Positions 40,943-53,190 are shown, counted from the first letter of the stretch. The stretch is 64,000 nucleotides of DNA from Cristatella mucedo (GCA_009760855.2 WPIO01000019.1:707501-771500); one strand, 5' to 3'. The notes: generated by a model from the sequence alone, not told the origin. A program made the numbers and translations.

Positions 40943-41384
40943 TTTTTTTAAGGCAGCAAGTATTTGAGTTGTTTGATCTCCTAGGATTTTCTGGGTTCTG
41001 AAAGCTGTGGAATCCATACGCAAATGCAAATGCGTGCGACCGTTCGAGACGCTTTTTTAAAGTTTGTTTAAGTAAATGAGACAAGCTGGTGCAAGGAATT
41101 GAAAGCAGGGCACTGTGCTCCAAAGAAGCAGTTAGGATACAGAGTGAGACATAAATGCAACAGATATGTTTTTGGCGACATAATTTGTAGAGAGCAATCA
41201 TTATTTGTTAATACTATTTTCAGTGTAATGAAGGCTAAACGTTTTGGCTCAAAAGGAGATGAGCTGGATTATATATTTCCAGCTGGTTCACCTTTTAATT
41301 GTTGTTCTGGATATAGGGATGGATCCACGATTTGGCTACATTATAATACTAGTTGTGGTACATTTATGGAGTAATTAGAGAAAT

Positions 41385-42160
41385 GAATCTCTCTCTGGAA
41401 ACTTTACAGATGCTGTAAAACAGCACTACCAAACGTTTGATAATAATGTCCACCATTAGCCGGTATGCTGTAAGCCCACTCAGGACGACTCACAAAGCTC
41501 CACCAAATGCTAAATTAAAAAAAGTGCTTTAGACGGTTATTTAACTATCGCCATGTTAGAAATGTTTTAAAGTGCGTCTGTAGTGATTTCCAGGCTTTGG
41601 GAGCATAGGGAACTAAAGGCGCATTCTCTAACGGCTGTGAGATTAGTACGAGGTATGGCTACATGATTCGAATACAAACAGCAAGTTGTACGATTCTCTG
41701 CCTGGTGGTTGAGTAGTTCTGATGGGTAGGCTGGAGCTGGAAAGTAAAGAGACCTGGAAGTGAGTAACAGAACTTTTAAGTCGATACGTTGCTTGACAGG
41801 GAGCCTGTGCAGGCCAGCAAGAAGTGGTATGATGTAGCATCTAAAATGCTAATGACAGATGAGCTTAGCTGCAGAGTTTTTTACCAACTGAGAACACCTT
41901 ATTTCACAGGCCGGTAGACCAGCAAGCAGTGAGTTACAGTTATCGAGAAGGGATCTCACAAATGCATGGAGCAATTTAGGTGTAGTATCCCTGTATACCA
42001 AAGCCGGGAATTTTGGCAATGCAATTTCACTGAAAGTAGGCAGACTGGACTGTGGAGCTGATGTGGTCGTCTAATGAAAGACTCCTTTGAAAGTAGGCAG
42101 TTAGATTTCGTGCAGATTCAGCAGTAAATATTTAGGCAGAACTAATTTTGAGCGTCAAGT
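41385..42160 (-). mobile_element. LINE-A copy, decayed
   Basis: Aligns with 50.5-51.3 kb and 61.5-62.1 kb on the same strand: TTCCAGGCTTTGGGAGCATA, TTAGTACGAGGTATGG, GGTAGGCTGGAGCTGGAAAG, AAGTGAGTAACAGAAC, AAGTCGATACGTTGCTTGAC and TAATTTTGAGCGTCAAG. Frames are broken throughout. Confidence 0.7.
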
Positions 42161-42161
42161 G

Positions 42162-42638
42162 ATGCAATTCCTGACAAGCCTTCATGGATTTTCCACAACG
42201 ATTCCTGGTTTACTTAGTGCGTGGACAGCCATGACATCAAGGCACACTATTGCGAAGATAACACACGATAGCCAACCCAGCTTTCTGAATGAAGAAAACA
42301 ATCACGCAGGAGCCATAAATAAAACACGAAACTTTCCGGTTCCACAACTGCAAATAAAGCTGAACTACATGAACAACTGTCTTTTGGTTATAGAGAATGA
42401 GTCCGTAGCTGTACACATTCCTCCAACATATCTTTCAATAGCATTTGAAGGCAAAAATGACAGCTTGGTCTTTTATCTGGCTACCGATCAAGAAGATCAT
42501 TTTGCCAAAAAGCTAAGCAGGAAAAGCATAACGGCTAGACAATTTCTTCCTGCGGCCGTTCCTGACTTTCTGGGGAGTACAAAGCTGAAAAATGTGTACA
42601 TCCAATTTATGCTTTCACAAAGAACTATGCTAAAATGA
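42162..42638 (+). CDS. Hypothetical ORF, 158 codons, unrecognised
   Basis: The open frame from ATG 42162 to TGA 42638 has non-repetitive, globular-looking composition. Segments include HDSQPSFLNEENNHAGAIN, FPVPQLQIKLNYMNNCLLVI, YLSIAFEGKNDSLVFYLA and RKSITARQFLPAAVPDFLGS. The ATG falls at the edge of a decayed LINE-A copy. I recognise no domain, signal peptide or membrane segment. No splice partners or promoter were evident. It could be a single-exon gene, an internal exon, part of an unknown transposon or chance. It deserves testing because it is the longest non-repetitive open frame outside the receptor genes and LINEs. Confidence 0.3.
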   Translation: MQFLTSLHGFSTTIPGLLSAWTAMTSRHTIAKITHDSQPSFLNEENNHAGAINKTRNFPVPQLQIKLNYMNNCLLVIENESVAVHIPPTYLSIAFEGKNDSLVFYLATDQEDHFAKKLSRKSITARQFLPAAVPDFLGSTKLKNVYIQFMLSQRTMLK

Positions 42639-44260
42639 AATTCCGATTGTCTCTAAAGTCTACTGTGGCGAAGCATATCTTGAAAAACTCAAGGAAAACG
42701 CGAGAGATTAATAAGTGAAGCAAGGCGAGTTATTTCACCAGGAAATGCCGGACAGTAAACGTCGGTCCTCACGATATTGTAATAAGAAATGGTGATACAA
42801 AATGTTCAAGTGCTCCCGTGAAAAATTGATTCAAAGCTGATTGCGATACAAGAATATCAGCTAAATTATGAACCATTTTGAGAGTTAATTCGTTATGACT
42901 TCAGAGTGAATACACACATTCTGATTCATTTGCTGTTCTATATGAAAAACCTAAACTAAAAGACGTGAATATGTAATTTTCATTGCGGAAATAGGGAAGC
43001 TGTAAGTAAATCATTCTCTTGGTCACAAAAGCAAAGTTCGAGGGGATGATGGCTGCTTGCTTTAATTCTTAGACAGTAGCCATTATGAAATGCGGCTTAC
43101 AATTCAGGGAAAGAAATCACTTTAAATAGTCTTATTTTGAATTATCCGGTGGTTGCGGATAATTATCAAAGCCAAGTTACACCCAGTTGTTTTGAACTAA
43201 CATCATTAGTATCTACCACATACAACCAATGAAGTCAGACTCGAATGGTCCGTATCGGCCCAATCAACAGCTCCGGGCTCGAGTGCCACAAAGAAGCATC
43301 TAAATTAGAGCAAATCATAGTCAGTACCGGAAAGGACTATCGGTAGAGAATCTGTGAAAGGTAATGATTGTAATATTAGCAGCCTATACTGGAAATAAGT
43401 CACTGCTTTTTTCACCTCAGATTTCACCCCAATTTGCTGATTTTACTTTATTGGCTCATTTTCCAGTCAACTGCTTGATTTTGCTTTTTTCCGAGTTTAT
43501 CCTGAAAATAGAGAAATTTAGGCTCAATGAAGCAGGAATTTAAGATTGAGGATACACCACTGTGGAACCAGCGAGAAGAGACGTGGTCGGAATACAAACA
43601 TGAGACTATTTCAAAGTAAAAAGCTTCAATGAGGCACTGCAATTTTGGGCGTTGTGCAAATGTCCGAATTTTGGATCATAAAGTAAAAAAGGAACAACCC
43701 ACCAATTTGTATATGGCTTGCAGCTAATTACGTACAGATGAATTTAAATACATACTTGGATTTTAGAGCAAGCTTATTCTCTTTCAGATGGCCACTTTCA
43801 TAGTGACAAGCCAGACAACCATTAGGGTATTGAAGGAAAGAGTATTATTGTGAATTACTAACCATTTCTCTGAAATTTACACCAAAAAGCAGTGCAAGCT
43901 TAGATACAAGGAGGCTGCAATATATAACTACAATTTTTAATTGCAATTTAGCTAGCTATGCATGGCTTAGAATTTGAAAGGCTTTTGAGGGCTCGAGCAA
44001 CGTCTCCTGCAGGAAATATTGAGACGAGGAGTGTAGAGTGGTGGCTCTGTGGTGTTTCATCCAGCCTCAAGCTCCTACGAGCAGCTCATGCGCTTTTCCC
44101 AAGCTTTGTTAGCAGACAGGCAGAGCACCACCGATGGATAGACGAAAAATCTCACTATCTGCAGGCGGTAGGAAGAAATAGAAAACCCCAATATTTCTAG
44201 AATTTCATAGAAAACCTGATACTAGTATTTTAATATTACACAAACACACGCGCGCAAGCA

Positions 44261-44263
<3 letters not shown>

Positions 44264-44295
<32 letters not shown>

Positions 44296-44323
44296 TAACC
44301 GCTAGACAAAACTCTCTCTCTCT

Positions 44324-44363
<40 letters not shown>

Positions 44364-44391
44364 AGAAAGAGAGAGTTTGGTCTAGCGGTTA

Positions 44392-44424
<33 letters not shown>
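44264..44424. repeat. ~160-bp palindrome of TA repeats and SINE-1 head copies
   Basis: Left arm: TA repeat, CTTAACCGCTAGACAAAACT and CTCTCTCTCC (44294-44325). Right arm is its mirror: GGAGAAAGAGAGAGTTTGGT, CTAGCGGTTAAG (44362-44393), then TA repeat. The centre is a TA run near 44343. Confidence 0.85.
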
Positions 44425-44427
<3 letters not shown>

Positions 44428-44520
44428 AGAGAGAGAGTTTGGTCTAGCGGTTAAGGTGCTCGCTCCGACCAAGGTTTGACTGAGGTCGTGGGCTCGAGCA
44501 AGATAAATTATTCTCTTGCT
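44425..44520 (+). mobile_element. SINE-1 head (tRNA-like)
   Basis: GTTTGGTCTAGCGGTTAAGG (A-box-like), TGCTCGCTCCGACCAAGGTT, then GAGGTCGTGGGCTCGAGCAA (B-box-like). It shares its first about 30 bp with both arms of the adjoining palindrome and its head with 11808-11956. The body beyond 44520 differs from the other SINE-1 copies. Confidence 0.6.
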
Positions 44521-44637
44521 AGGAGCTATAAATTTATTAAAGGCATGTACAATGCTCCTAGCCTAAACTAGGCCAGCTAGGCGTGATGAAGCCCGACTTC
44601 ATCTAGCTTGCACACCGCTTAATTATTTTGAAATGTG

Positions 44638-44878
44638 ATTGTGCTTATGCATGCTGACACTGTGCATGCTGCCACTAACCACACTTGCTTGCTGACTCTG
44701 TGCATGCCAACCTTAACCATTTTTTTATGTTGTTTATCAATAGTGATATTACTCACCATTCAATCTCGGTTCCCTTTGCAGCAAATTTAAAGCGCCTAGA
44801 ACGAGATTGAGTTATCTGAGGGTATTTTATCAAGTGCGTTATTATTGTAATAATAATTATTATAATGAATCTCTTCGA
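44638..44878 (+). mobile_element. LINE-A 3' end fragment
   Basis: TGCATGCTGACACTGTGCAT, ACTCACCATTCAATCTCGGT, AAAGCGCCTAGAACGAGATT and a TTATT-type tail match the 3' UTR of the copy ending at 29245. Confidence 0.75.
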
Positions 44879-45387
44879 CAAGCTATTTTTGTAAAACTTC
44901 ATCAACTGGATACGTAATCCAAACTAACTGTACACGTTAGCCACGACATAAACCATTTATTTAATAAAATCTGCTGCTTTAATTACACTGGAGACTGAGT
45001 ATATTATGAATATATCTTATGGAAAAGGTACCAAGTTTGTACAAAAATCATTATCTAGCGCGTTTCCAGCTGTTCATTGCAGATTAAACTCGTACATAAA
45101 GTGGCAAGCATAAGAAATCCGTGCCCTGCAGCAGAACCAAGTGGTATCGTCCCTGCTGTTTTTTCAGTGGTGGATTACGGTTCGCCGTCCTCTTATGGCG
45201 AGGGCTCCCTAACCAGAGCACCAAGAGAAACTGTCCCACCTAATATTAACCAATATAAACGGATCTCTGAAATAGGCTAGCATCGAATGATATTGCATAA
45301 TATCGATCGATTTTAAAGCAATTCTGGGGAAATAAATAGGCCATCTGCATTGGCCCACAGCAATAGTAAGGATTGTCGGTACATAAA

Positions 45388-45711
45388 TCATGATGACTTG
45401 GCGGGTAGCGAGACCAGGTAGCTTATGCACAGCCAAAAGAAAGCTATCGAGAGTAGAATGAACATGATGATGTCAAAAACTTCGTGTTTGTGAGCTCTTA
45501 TAATGTTCTCCACGTAGGTTACTGAAGGTAGTAAATAACGTAGATTTTGATTCACGACAGAGTTGTCAATGTTCCTAAGGAGTTCTCGAGATCGGCCAGC
45601 ACTCTTAACATTTAGAAGCAAGTGATTCGACATAGAATCCCCATGGATAGTTAATAAAATCTTGGTCTTTTGCGTGATTCCAAATGATACACCCAGTTTT
45701 CGCAAAAAGAG
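45388..45711 (-). pseudogene. Paralogue B exon 10 (cytoplasmic loop, TM4), open
   Basis: 324 nt: 107 codons plus stop, acceptor GGCTCATTTCAG. It starts LFLRKLGVSFGITQKTKILL and ends with the TM4 helix (DIIMFILLSIAFFWLCISYL) and VSLPAKSS. It is ten codons shorter than gene A's last exon, mostly in the variable cytoplasmic loop. Confidence 0.88.
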
Positions 45712-45872
45712 CTGAAATGAGCCATTAATTATGACTGTAAGGTAAGAAGATATCATTAGAGTGGATGCATGCTGAGAAGTAGCAGCATGTATCAATCATG
45801 CTGAAAGTGGAGTCACGCAAAAAAAGAGCAAAGGTATAGCGAGCTGCATTTAAAAATTGACACTGTGCTAAC

Positions 45873-45985
45873 CTTATCCAGCCACTGGGGAACAGGCTCA
45901 TCTTCTTTTCCTGCTACTCTCACCACAAATATCGTGACCACAATAGCTGCATCGTTGAAGAACATAGCCGTGAGAATGAAATTAG
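45873..45985 (-). pseudogene. Paralogue B exon 9 (TM3), open
   Basis: 113 nt, acceptor TTCTTTTTAG, donor GTTAGC, same length and phases as gene A exon 9. It encodes NFILTAMFFNDAAIVVTIFV, then EPVPQWLDK, the TM3 helix and start of the cytoplasmic loop. Confidence 0.87.
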
Positions 45986-47469
45986 CTAAAAAGAAAGTTG
46001 TGTCTTTAGGAAAAGATTGAGACTGACTGACAGCTTGCAAACGTTGGCAGTAGAGGAAGTATCTCAACATTAGTTAAGCCAATGTATCAACATCAACATT
46101 CTTCCAATCTAATTAAGTTCCCTCCATTCCCTAGCTCTGGCATACCAATCGGAATTGCAAACTCATCAGGCCGGGTCTCTAAACCACCTGATCTTACTTG
46201 GATCATTTGGTTTGGCCTTTTACGAACTTAAATTCATTGAAGAAAATGCCTTAAGTTACTATCATTGCAAAGCCCTGAATTAGATACCGCCTATTATCAC
46301 AACATTTACTTATTGTAAATTATTAAAAAGAAGCTCAACACCTACCAGTTTATCGAGGTATTGCTTCATCCAAGTGAATAGAAACTTGTGTGCTTAGGTA
46401 TTGTGAAACTTTAGTTGTTATTTCTAGCCAATTGACACGGTGAAGTTTCTTAGTTCTCAATTTAAGAGCATGGAAATAAGTTTCGTTCCCTTAGGGCAGT
46501 AATTAAATTTTTGCTTAGTATTATAATATGATCATTATATTTCATCTGCCCAAACCCCAAAATTATGCCACATTTACTGCTGCTTCATCACGCTCCTGGC
46601 TAATCTTTATCAACAAGAAAGGAAAACGTATATGTCAGCCAATCTGACTGTATCAAGTATATAGCGACCGAATAATCTCAATACAGTTCGTTCATCATTA
46701 CAGTGAGAGATACAAAACTGTCATCTAAAGTACTCGAACACACGATCTAGGTTGTGAAGCCCTAACACCTTATATATGGCTTTGTAAAATTTAAACGCTA
46801 GTTTCAGGAACGTTCAGTTGATGCTAGCTTAGAGACATTATTGCTAATAGTTAACCTTTGATAGTCAAACTTGTTTGCATGACATAGTGAGCAAAAGCTC
46901 GATTTAATAAATACAAAATAAAGGACCTTTACTCGACTGCAAAATCTGCACAATCCAAGTGTTCTGTTGCTTTTAATTCTCTAGGAAACACGATAGAAAA
47001 AAAGGCCGTGCATGAGCATTCGCCACAAGATGATGGATGAATAGATGATGCGAGCTGATGCCCAACCCGTGCCAATTAATTAGCCCACAATGCCACGCAC
47101 ATGGTTTAACAACTGACGTAGTCGTCCCCTGGTTTACTATATTGACTGTATATTCTAGAGATTTTGACGTATCCCAACAGTAAAAATACAATTCAAGCGT
47201 TAATTTGTTTGTATTCGGAGTGTTACGAAAACTCTGAATAAGAAGAGGCCAATTTGTGGGCTTTGTTTTAGTTTTGTCTGAAACGTTTTCCATACTTCAC
47301 CGTTGCTTTTGTGCTGAAGCTAGTGCTTGCTAGTCCCCCTTGGAAGAAGCCTGATCTGCATGCGTCTAGTCATTAAAAAAGTTTATGCTAAGAGTGTGTT
47401 TCAGCGAGTGTCTGTGCATGAAAACGCTGCCCTGCTTTGCCCCATGGCCTTAGGTCCTGGTCACCTTGA

Positions 47470-47600
47470 ATAAACGAACTGAGGGTGCTGACTAGTAAGA
47501 CAGAGGTCATAGGCTCAAGCCCTGCGGCATGTGTTAAACTCCCAAATAACGATTCAGTTCTCTGAGAGGGTTATAAAAATGCAAATGAATTATATAAATA
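47470..47600 (+). mobile_element. SINE-1 copy, diverged
   Basis: AACTGAGGGTGCTGACTAGT (head), GGTCATAGGCTCAAGCCCTG (B-box-like), then the tail GATTCAGTTCTCTGAGAGGG and TTATAAAAATGCAAATGAAT, the LINE-A-like terminus. Confidence 0.5.
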
Positions 47601-47637
47601 TCCGCTTCTGGGCACACGAACACTTCATTAAGACATA

Positions 47638-47720
47638 ATAATAATAATAATGCACTTGATAAAGCGCCCTCAGAGAACTCAATCTCTTTCTAGGCGCTTA
47701 TCGTCTCATTGACCGGGACA
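47638..47720 (-). mobile_element. LINE-A 3' tail fragment
   Basis: (ATA)n, GCACTTGATAAAGCGCCCTC and AGAGAACTCAATCTCTTTCT, a near-consensus reversed LINE-A terminus. Confidence 0.75.
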
Positions 47721-47819
47721 GTAAATAAAAGCTTGCACTTTCATTAATTTGACGCTCATACGAAAAATACTGCTACATCTGTACACTGATCCCTATGCAT
47801 GTAGCTAAGTCTTGAGGAT

Positions 47820-48430
47820 AATAATATTGTTAATATTAATAAGTTTGTTAAGTGCTCTCAGAGAGCTTAATCTATTTTTAGGCATTTCGCGTATGGTTTG
47901 AATGAAGCATTTCAAAATATTTAGAGGTAACATGCACAAAGTCAACGTGCATACCGTAGTTAGTAGTTTATATGCAGATTGTTAACATGCATAATATGGT
48001 TAGGGGTAAAATGCTAAGAATCAGCTTCTATAAGCACGCAAGGGCTAAATCTCAAATACCCAGGAAATTCTGCGACGAGCAGGTGCGTATTTAGCTTTTT
48101 CTGTGTATTTCTTCAAGTCAGGGGAAGTCATTACGTCATCGAGGGAGTAGTTCCTGGCCTTGGAAGCCTATGAACTAAATTAATGGTCTACAAATGCATA
48201 GGCTCAAACCAAAAACAGCATGGCTTTTTTGTTGATTTGTGGTGTTTACGAAGTATTTGAACCAAAAGGGTAGATGGTATGATACCTCGCTTTGTCTGGA
48301 AGAAGTTCTGGTAGGTAGGCTCTAGCCGGAAAGCGAACTTATTTACGTGAGTAAGCGTATTTACGTGAGCAACAAGGCCTTGAAGTCAATGCACTGTTGT
48401 ATTGGGATCCAGTCTTAGGCTAATTTCATG
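47820..48430 (-). mobile_element. LINE-A copy, decayed
   Basis: Tail AGTGCTCTCAGAGAGCTTAA, UTR GTTAACATGCATAATATGGT, then TTCAAGTCAGGGGAAGTCAT and GTTCCTGGCCTTGGAAGCCT correspond block by block to the copy at 61209. All frames are lost. Confidence 0.6.
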
Positions 48431-48669
48431 GCATTTGTGAAACAGAAGCACATAAATTAGCGGCGTTTCATGTGAGTAGCGTTTTCAGCTTTGCTGCTCA
48501 TATTTGCTTTTAACTACCACAACTCATTAGCGGACGGAGTTGGCGCTCGTTTAACTCATTCCAAGCTAAATATACGACATATTAAAATGTACCTCCTTAT
48601 AGCCGGGTGAAGAATAATAAGAGCTGCGTAGAATTCGGCCACAGATAATTCATAAACATTAAAATTAAG

Positions 48670-48895
48670 CGTGCCTTGATATCTACTTCCGTGCTACTTG
48701 CAACTTCAACTGCTCTCCTGACTCTGCTATACTAGCCCCTTTCTCTTCGTTGCTTGAGATGAAGTCTGTTGGCTACCGGATGCGTACCAAAAGCCGCTTA
48801 AGCTATGAGCGGGATATACAAAAACTCTTCTGCGTACACCCACATAGACTTTGTCAGTTTATGGATTTATAGACAGATATACATTTCTTACGCAA
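48670..48895 (+). mobile_element. LINE-B 3' UTR fragment, copy 1 of a tandem pair
   Basis: Shares TCTGTTGGCTACCGGATGCG, AAAGCCGCTTAAGCTATGAG and CGTACACCCACATAGACTTT with the next copy 220-290 bp downstream. Confidence 0.6.
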
Positions 48896-49185
48896 CGACA
48901 ACTACTCTCTTACTGCCGACTATGGCACATCTTTTTCAGCGGTCCTGAGCTGCTAATTCTATGGTACTTACTACCTCAACTACTCTCCTGACTCTACTAT
49001 GCTTCCCACTTTCTCTTTGTTGCGTGAGACGAATTCTGTTGGCTACCGAATGCATATCGAAAGCCGCTTAGGCTGTGAGTGCGCTATACAAAACTCTCCT
49101 GCGTCACACCCACATGGTCTTTATGACTTTGTGGAGTTACTGAAGGAGATACATACATTACATTACATTAAATTTCTTAACTAGT
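48896..49185 (+). mobile_element. LINE-B 3' UTR fragment, copy 2 of a tandem pair
   Basis: Carries the upstream block CTGCCGACTATGGCACATCT, then TCTGTTGGCTACCGAATGCA, CACACCCACATGGTCTTTAT and the tail TACATACATTACATTACATT. The ATTAC-type tail defines the LINE-B 3' end. Confidence 0.65.
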
Positions 49186-50284
49186 ATGTACTTTTGTAAA
49201 ACAGGAATACTAAGGTGCGCATAAGATCGACCAGACTCTAGGGTTAGCCTCCCGTGCATGGTAAGCAGTGGCTAATACTTTTCGGCATTTTTGCGGCAGA
49301 TTTAAAGCGGTAGCAACTTTATTATTGATCTTTCTAGTGCACTTACATATTTGGTATAGAAAAACCTGCTAGTTAGAACTAGGTTTAACAGGAAAGGGGG
49401 CATATTTATCTACACAGCTCCACGTTCTGCTCTTTTAACTTGTAATGAGAAGCTGGCTGGCTTCAACATCAGAAACCCCTTTATTAGGTGTGATATCTCC
49501 CGTGCGTTAAGGAGGAATGATAACGAAACTTAATGTATGCATAAGAGCAAGAATTCTCAGCGATGTAAAAAAACAGTCTCTTGCGAGCTGTTAAAAAAAT
49601 TCAGAGTAAAGTGCGGTCTAGCCAGTCCCGTGAACCCTCAGTTTTTTTTACATAATGACGATCGCTTTTGCTTCTATTCGTGCTCGTTCAATTGATGCGG
49701 TCAAAATAAGTGAAAGTATAAAAAGACTATCGATTTCCAAAAATCAAAATCGTGCTAGCCCTATCATTTAATGAAAAGCAATACACTGAAATCAACTCGT
49801 GTACTTGCGATGGATGCTCGCTCTGATTCTTCTCATTCAAGCTGTTGCTTTCATAGAAAAACAGCGACCTAGGCGTGAGCAAACGCACGAGGACAAGGTC
49901 TGGAGTTCACACCCTATAAGGTCCAGTCGTGGCTCAACAAGGGTCTAAGAAAGCGAATGAGTAACAGCTCTGCATCTAGCTGCAACTTGTCTGCTTCAGT
50001 GCTTCGCAATGTAGAACGAATGCTTCCGAAGTCATGTTGTTACAGGTGCATAGAGAGGGAGCTGGGAAGGCCACCAAGAGCGTGCAGTGGGACACGCTTC
50101 ACGCGAGAGAGTAGATAGACATGGCAGATGAAATAAAATGTATTTCTCTAAAAACAATGCAGCATAATCTAGCCGAAGAACAAAGCGAGCATCCAGCATG
50201 CACCTGATCAAGATTACATTTTTCTTCGAGGCTAAGCAAATGATTAATTATGTCATGACTAGTTTAAGTATTGTTTTATAGTAA

Positions 50285-52250
50285 TAATAATAATAATGCA
50301 CTTGATAAACCGCCCACAGAGAACTCAATCCTTTTCTAGGCGCCTTACATTTGCTGAAAAGGAAAATGCAATTGAAGGGTGAGTAATATCATGCTTGATA
50401 AACAAACAACATGAATAACATGGTTACAGGTGACATGCACAGGGTCAGCATGCAAATGTGGTTAGTGGCAGCATGCACAGTGTCAGCACGCATGAGCACA
50501 TGAAGGACGAATCACAGGGACCCACTAAATGCTGTCTTAAATAGGCGTGTTTTTAAGTTCTTTTTAAATGTGGTCAAGTCAGGGGATGTTCTGAAGCAAG
50601 TCGGGAGTGAATTCCAGGCTGTGGGAGCATACGAACTAAATGCACGGTCTCCAAAGAATTTGAGGTTTGTACGAGGTATTTAAAGACCTTTGGATTCCGA
50701 AAAAGCTGGTGGTACGATGCTTGGCCTAGTGGAAAAGTAGATAAAATAAAAATATAATTCATGTATATAGAGCCCCAAGAGAACTTAATCTCTATTCAGG
50801 CACTTCGCATATGCCTCGGGGCTCGAGCCCAGATCTGAGAGATAGGCTGGAGCCAATAACGAAGTGACCTGAAAGTGAGCGACAAAACCTTAAGTCAATC
50901 CGTTGCGTAATGGTAGCCAGTGCAGGTCGGCGAGAAGTGGTGTGATGTAGCAACTGCATTACTCACGACAGACAAGCCTAGATGTGGAGATTTGCACCAG
51001 CTGTAATCGCCTGATTGCACATTTCGGTAGGCCAGCAAGCAGTGAAATACAGAAGTCAAGTCGGACGTCACAAGTGCATGGACCAATTTAGACGTGGTAT
51101 CCTTATCTAAACAAGCCAGAATTTTAGCAATGTTATGTAGCTGAAAGTGGGCAGATTTGACTGTGGAGCTGATGTGGTCGTCTAAAGAGAGGTCACTTTG
51201 GAACATGACACCTAAATTTCAAGGTGATTCAGCAGGAGCTATGCTGGAAGAGCCAATTTTGAGTGTCAGCCTTTCAAATTTGTGAATCACACTGGGTCGC
51301 CCATAACTAGTAAGATAGTTTTATCATCGTTTAGTGATAGAAAACTTGCAGTCATCCATATGCAGATCTCATTAATACATACAGCAAGTGAGTTGAGAGA
51401 ATTTGAGGTTCTTGAAGGCTGGGAGGGATCAAAGCAAAGGTAAAACTGAGAGTGCCATCCGCATAGACGGGAAAGCCTAGATTGTGCTTGGCAATCACAC
51501 CAGCAAGAGGGAGAGTATAAACCATGAAAAGAACCGGACCTACCACGGAGCCCTGAGGTACGCCATATTTCAGAGGTACCTGGATGATAGTTGTCTATTC
51601 ACGTCAATGCTCTGGAGTCTCCCACTGAGGTATGACCTGGACCATTGCAGAGCAGTGCCAGTGATGCCCAGGCGAGATGAGAGGCACTCTAGAAGAACTT
51701 TGTGATCGATTGTATCAAAACCTGTCGAAAGATCAAGCAAAACAAGAAGATACACTATACCCATGTCTGCATTCCTAAGTAGGTCGTTGTATACCCTATG
51801 CAATGCTGACTCTGTGGAGTGATTAGCTCTAAAGCCAAACTGGAACTTTCTAGCAAGGTGTGTAGTTTCGATATATAAGTTCAGCTGGTCCGCCTCAACC
51901 AGTTCCAGTGTCTTTGATAGGAATGGTAGATGGGAGACTGGGCGGTAGTTGCTCAAGTTCTCTTGGTCCAGTGTCTCTTTCTTGAGAAGTAGCCTGACTA
52001 CAGCTTTTTTGAAAGGTGCTGGGACATGACCTGAGGCTAATGACATATTAATGATGCTAGTTATGCATGGCAGCAGCAGATCAATGCAACGTAGGAGCAA
52101 GACAGTGGGAATGGGGTCCAGAGGACTAGTTATCCTCTTTGATTGGGATACGAAATTCAGGACTAGATCACTAATGATCTGCCTAAATGTAGACGTTTTG
52201 ACCCCACAGTTTCAGACTATCAGTATACGTTGTGGCAGTCGTGTACCTTC
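50285..52250 (-). mobile_element. LINE-A copy, longest in the window, 5'-truncated
   Basis: The minus-strand frame at 52100-51570 encodes the N-terminal RT: CIDLLLPCITSIINMSLASG, LSNYRPVSHLPFLSKTLELV, FGFRANHSTESALHRVYNDL and VLLDLSTGFDTIDHKVLLEC (motif A). After a frameshift, 51546-51352 gives VGPVLFMVYTLPLAGVIAKH and VYADGTLSF, where catalytic YADD has become YADG. The C-terminal blocks (SDLSLDDHISSTVKSAHFQL) continue with stops to the (ATT)n tail at 50285. A SINE-1 is inserted at 50745-50835. The family is L2/CR1-like. The catalytic change, frameshifts and stops make it inactive. Confidence 0.85.
50745..50835 (-). mobile_element. SINE-1 copy nested in LINE-A
   Basis: AAAAATATAATTCATGTATA, TAGAGCCCCAAGAGAACTTA and GCCTCGGGGCTCGAGCCC (B-box-like) on the minus strand. 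It interrupts the LINE-A C-terminal coding/3' region, so it is younger than that LINE copy. Confidence 0.6.
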
Positions 52251-53190
52251 ATTCATGCATAAGGTCGCAGCTTCTTCTTACGCTTTCGAATGGTTGGTAA
52301 AAAGACCATGACAACAGGAGCAGTTACTTAAAAGTAGATATTATATTGCTCATTTTGGGTTAAACAATAAATTTAGCTAGTTATGGTCCACTGGAAGCTC
52401 ACTCATACTGTCAAACAGCTGTTGGTGTGACGACATATATATCGCCTTTGCTAACAGTATAGTTCTGCTCTGCTCAATTGACAATTGTTGGGACCTTTCC
52501 GGTTATCCCAGAATTTTTAGAATACAAAACCTGTGCCATCTTAGGGACATCCAGTAGCCAAGATGAGATCCTTTGTACGAGCTCAGATCAGTAAGAGCTG
52601 GAATGTAAATCTAGTGACTCCACGGGCTTGTTTTTAATCCATTTTTTGCTTAGGTCTGCACTATTTGTTCCTTCCCACCATGTATGCTCCGTCAAGTAAA
52701 GTCTAATACTCTAAATTTTCGCACAAGTGGTTTAAGGGTTAGAGGATGCAGTGGAAATGACGAATAACATTTGCCAACCAAGCTACTCTTTGTTGTGAGT
52801 GCCGTGGAAAACAGAATCTGTACAACGGCAGGACGATAGCAAGGCCGACAAAAGGATTACCCAGGTTTCTGAGAGCCGTCTTTGGTTAAGAGGAGCGCGA
52901 AGTTATGCCTAGCAAAGCAGCTATTGCCTAGGTAATTTGGGCTTAAAATTTAGAAGACCAAAACTTATAACTGCAGTTCGTGAACGTCAAGGATAGTGTG
53001 GTAATATTTCAGGGTGGTCGCTGGCATCATTCTTGGCATAGATGCAATTTGAAAAATAATATATTGATTATCGAATAGCTATAGGGGACATTATTATGAC
53101 ATGCTTTTTTAATACACGTACTTACACACAGATATATATGTATATATATTTAGGTATGCATGTTTATTTCTTACATGAACATATAGGTCT

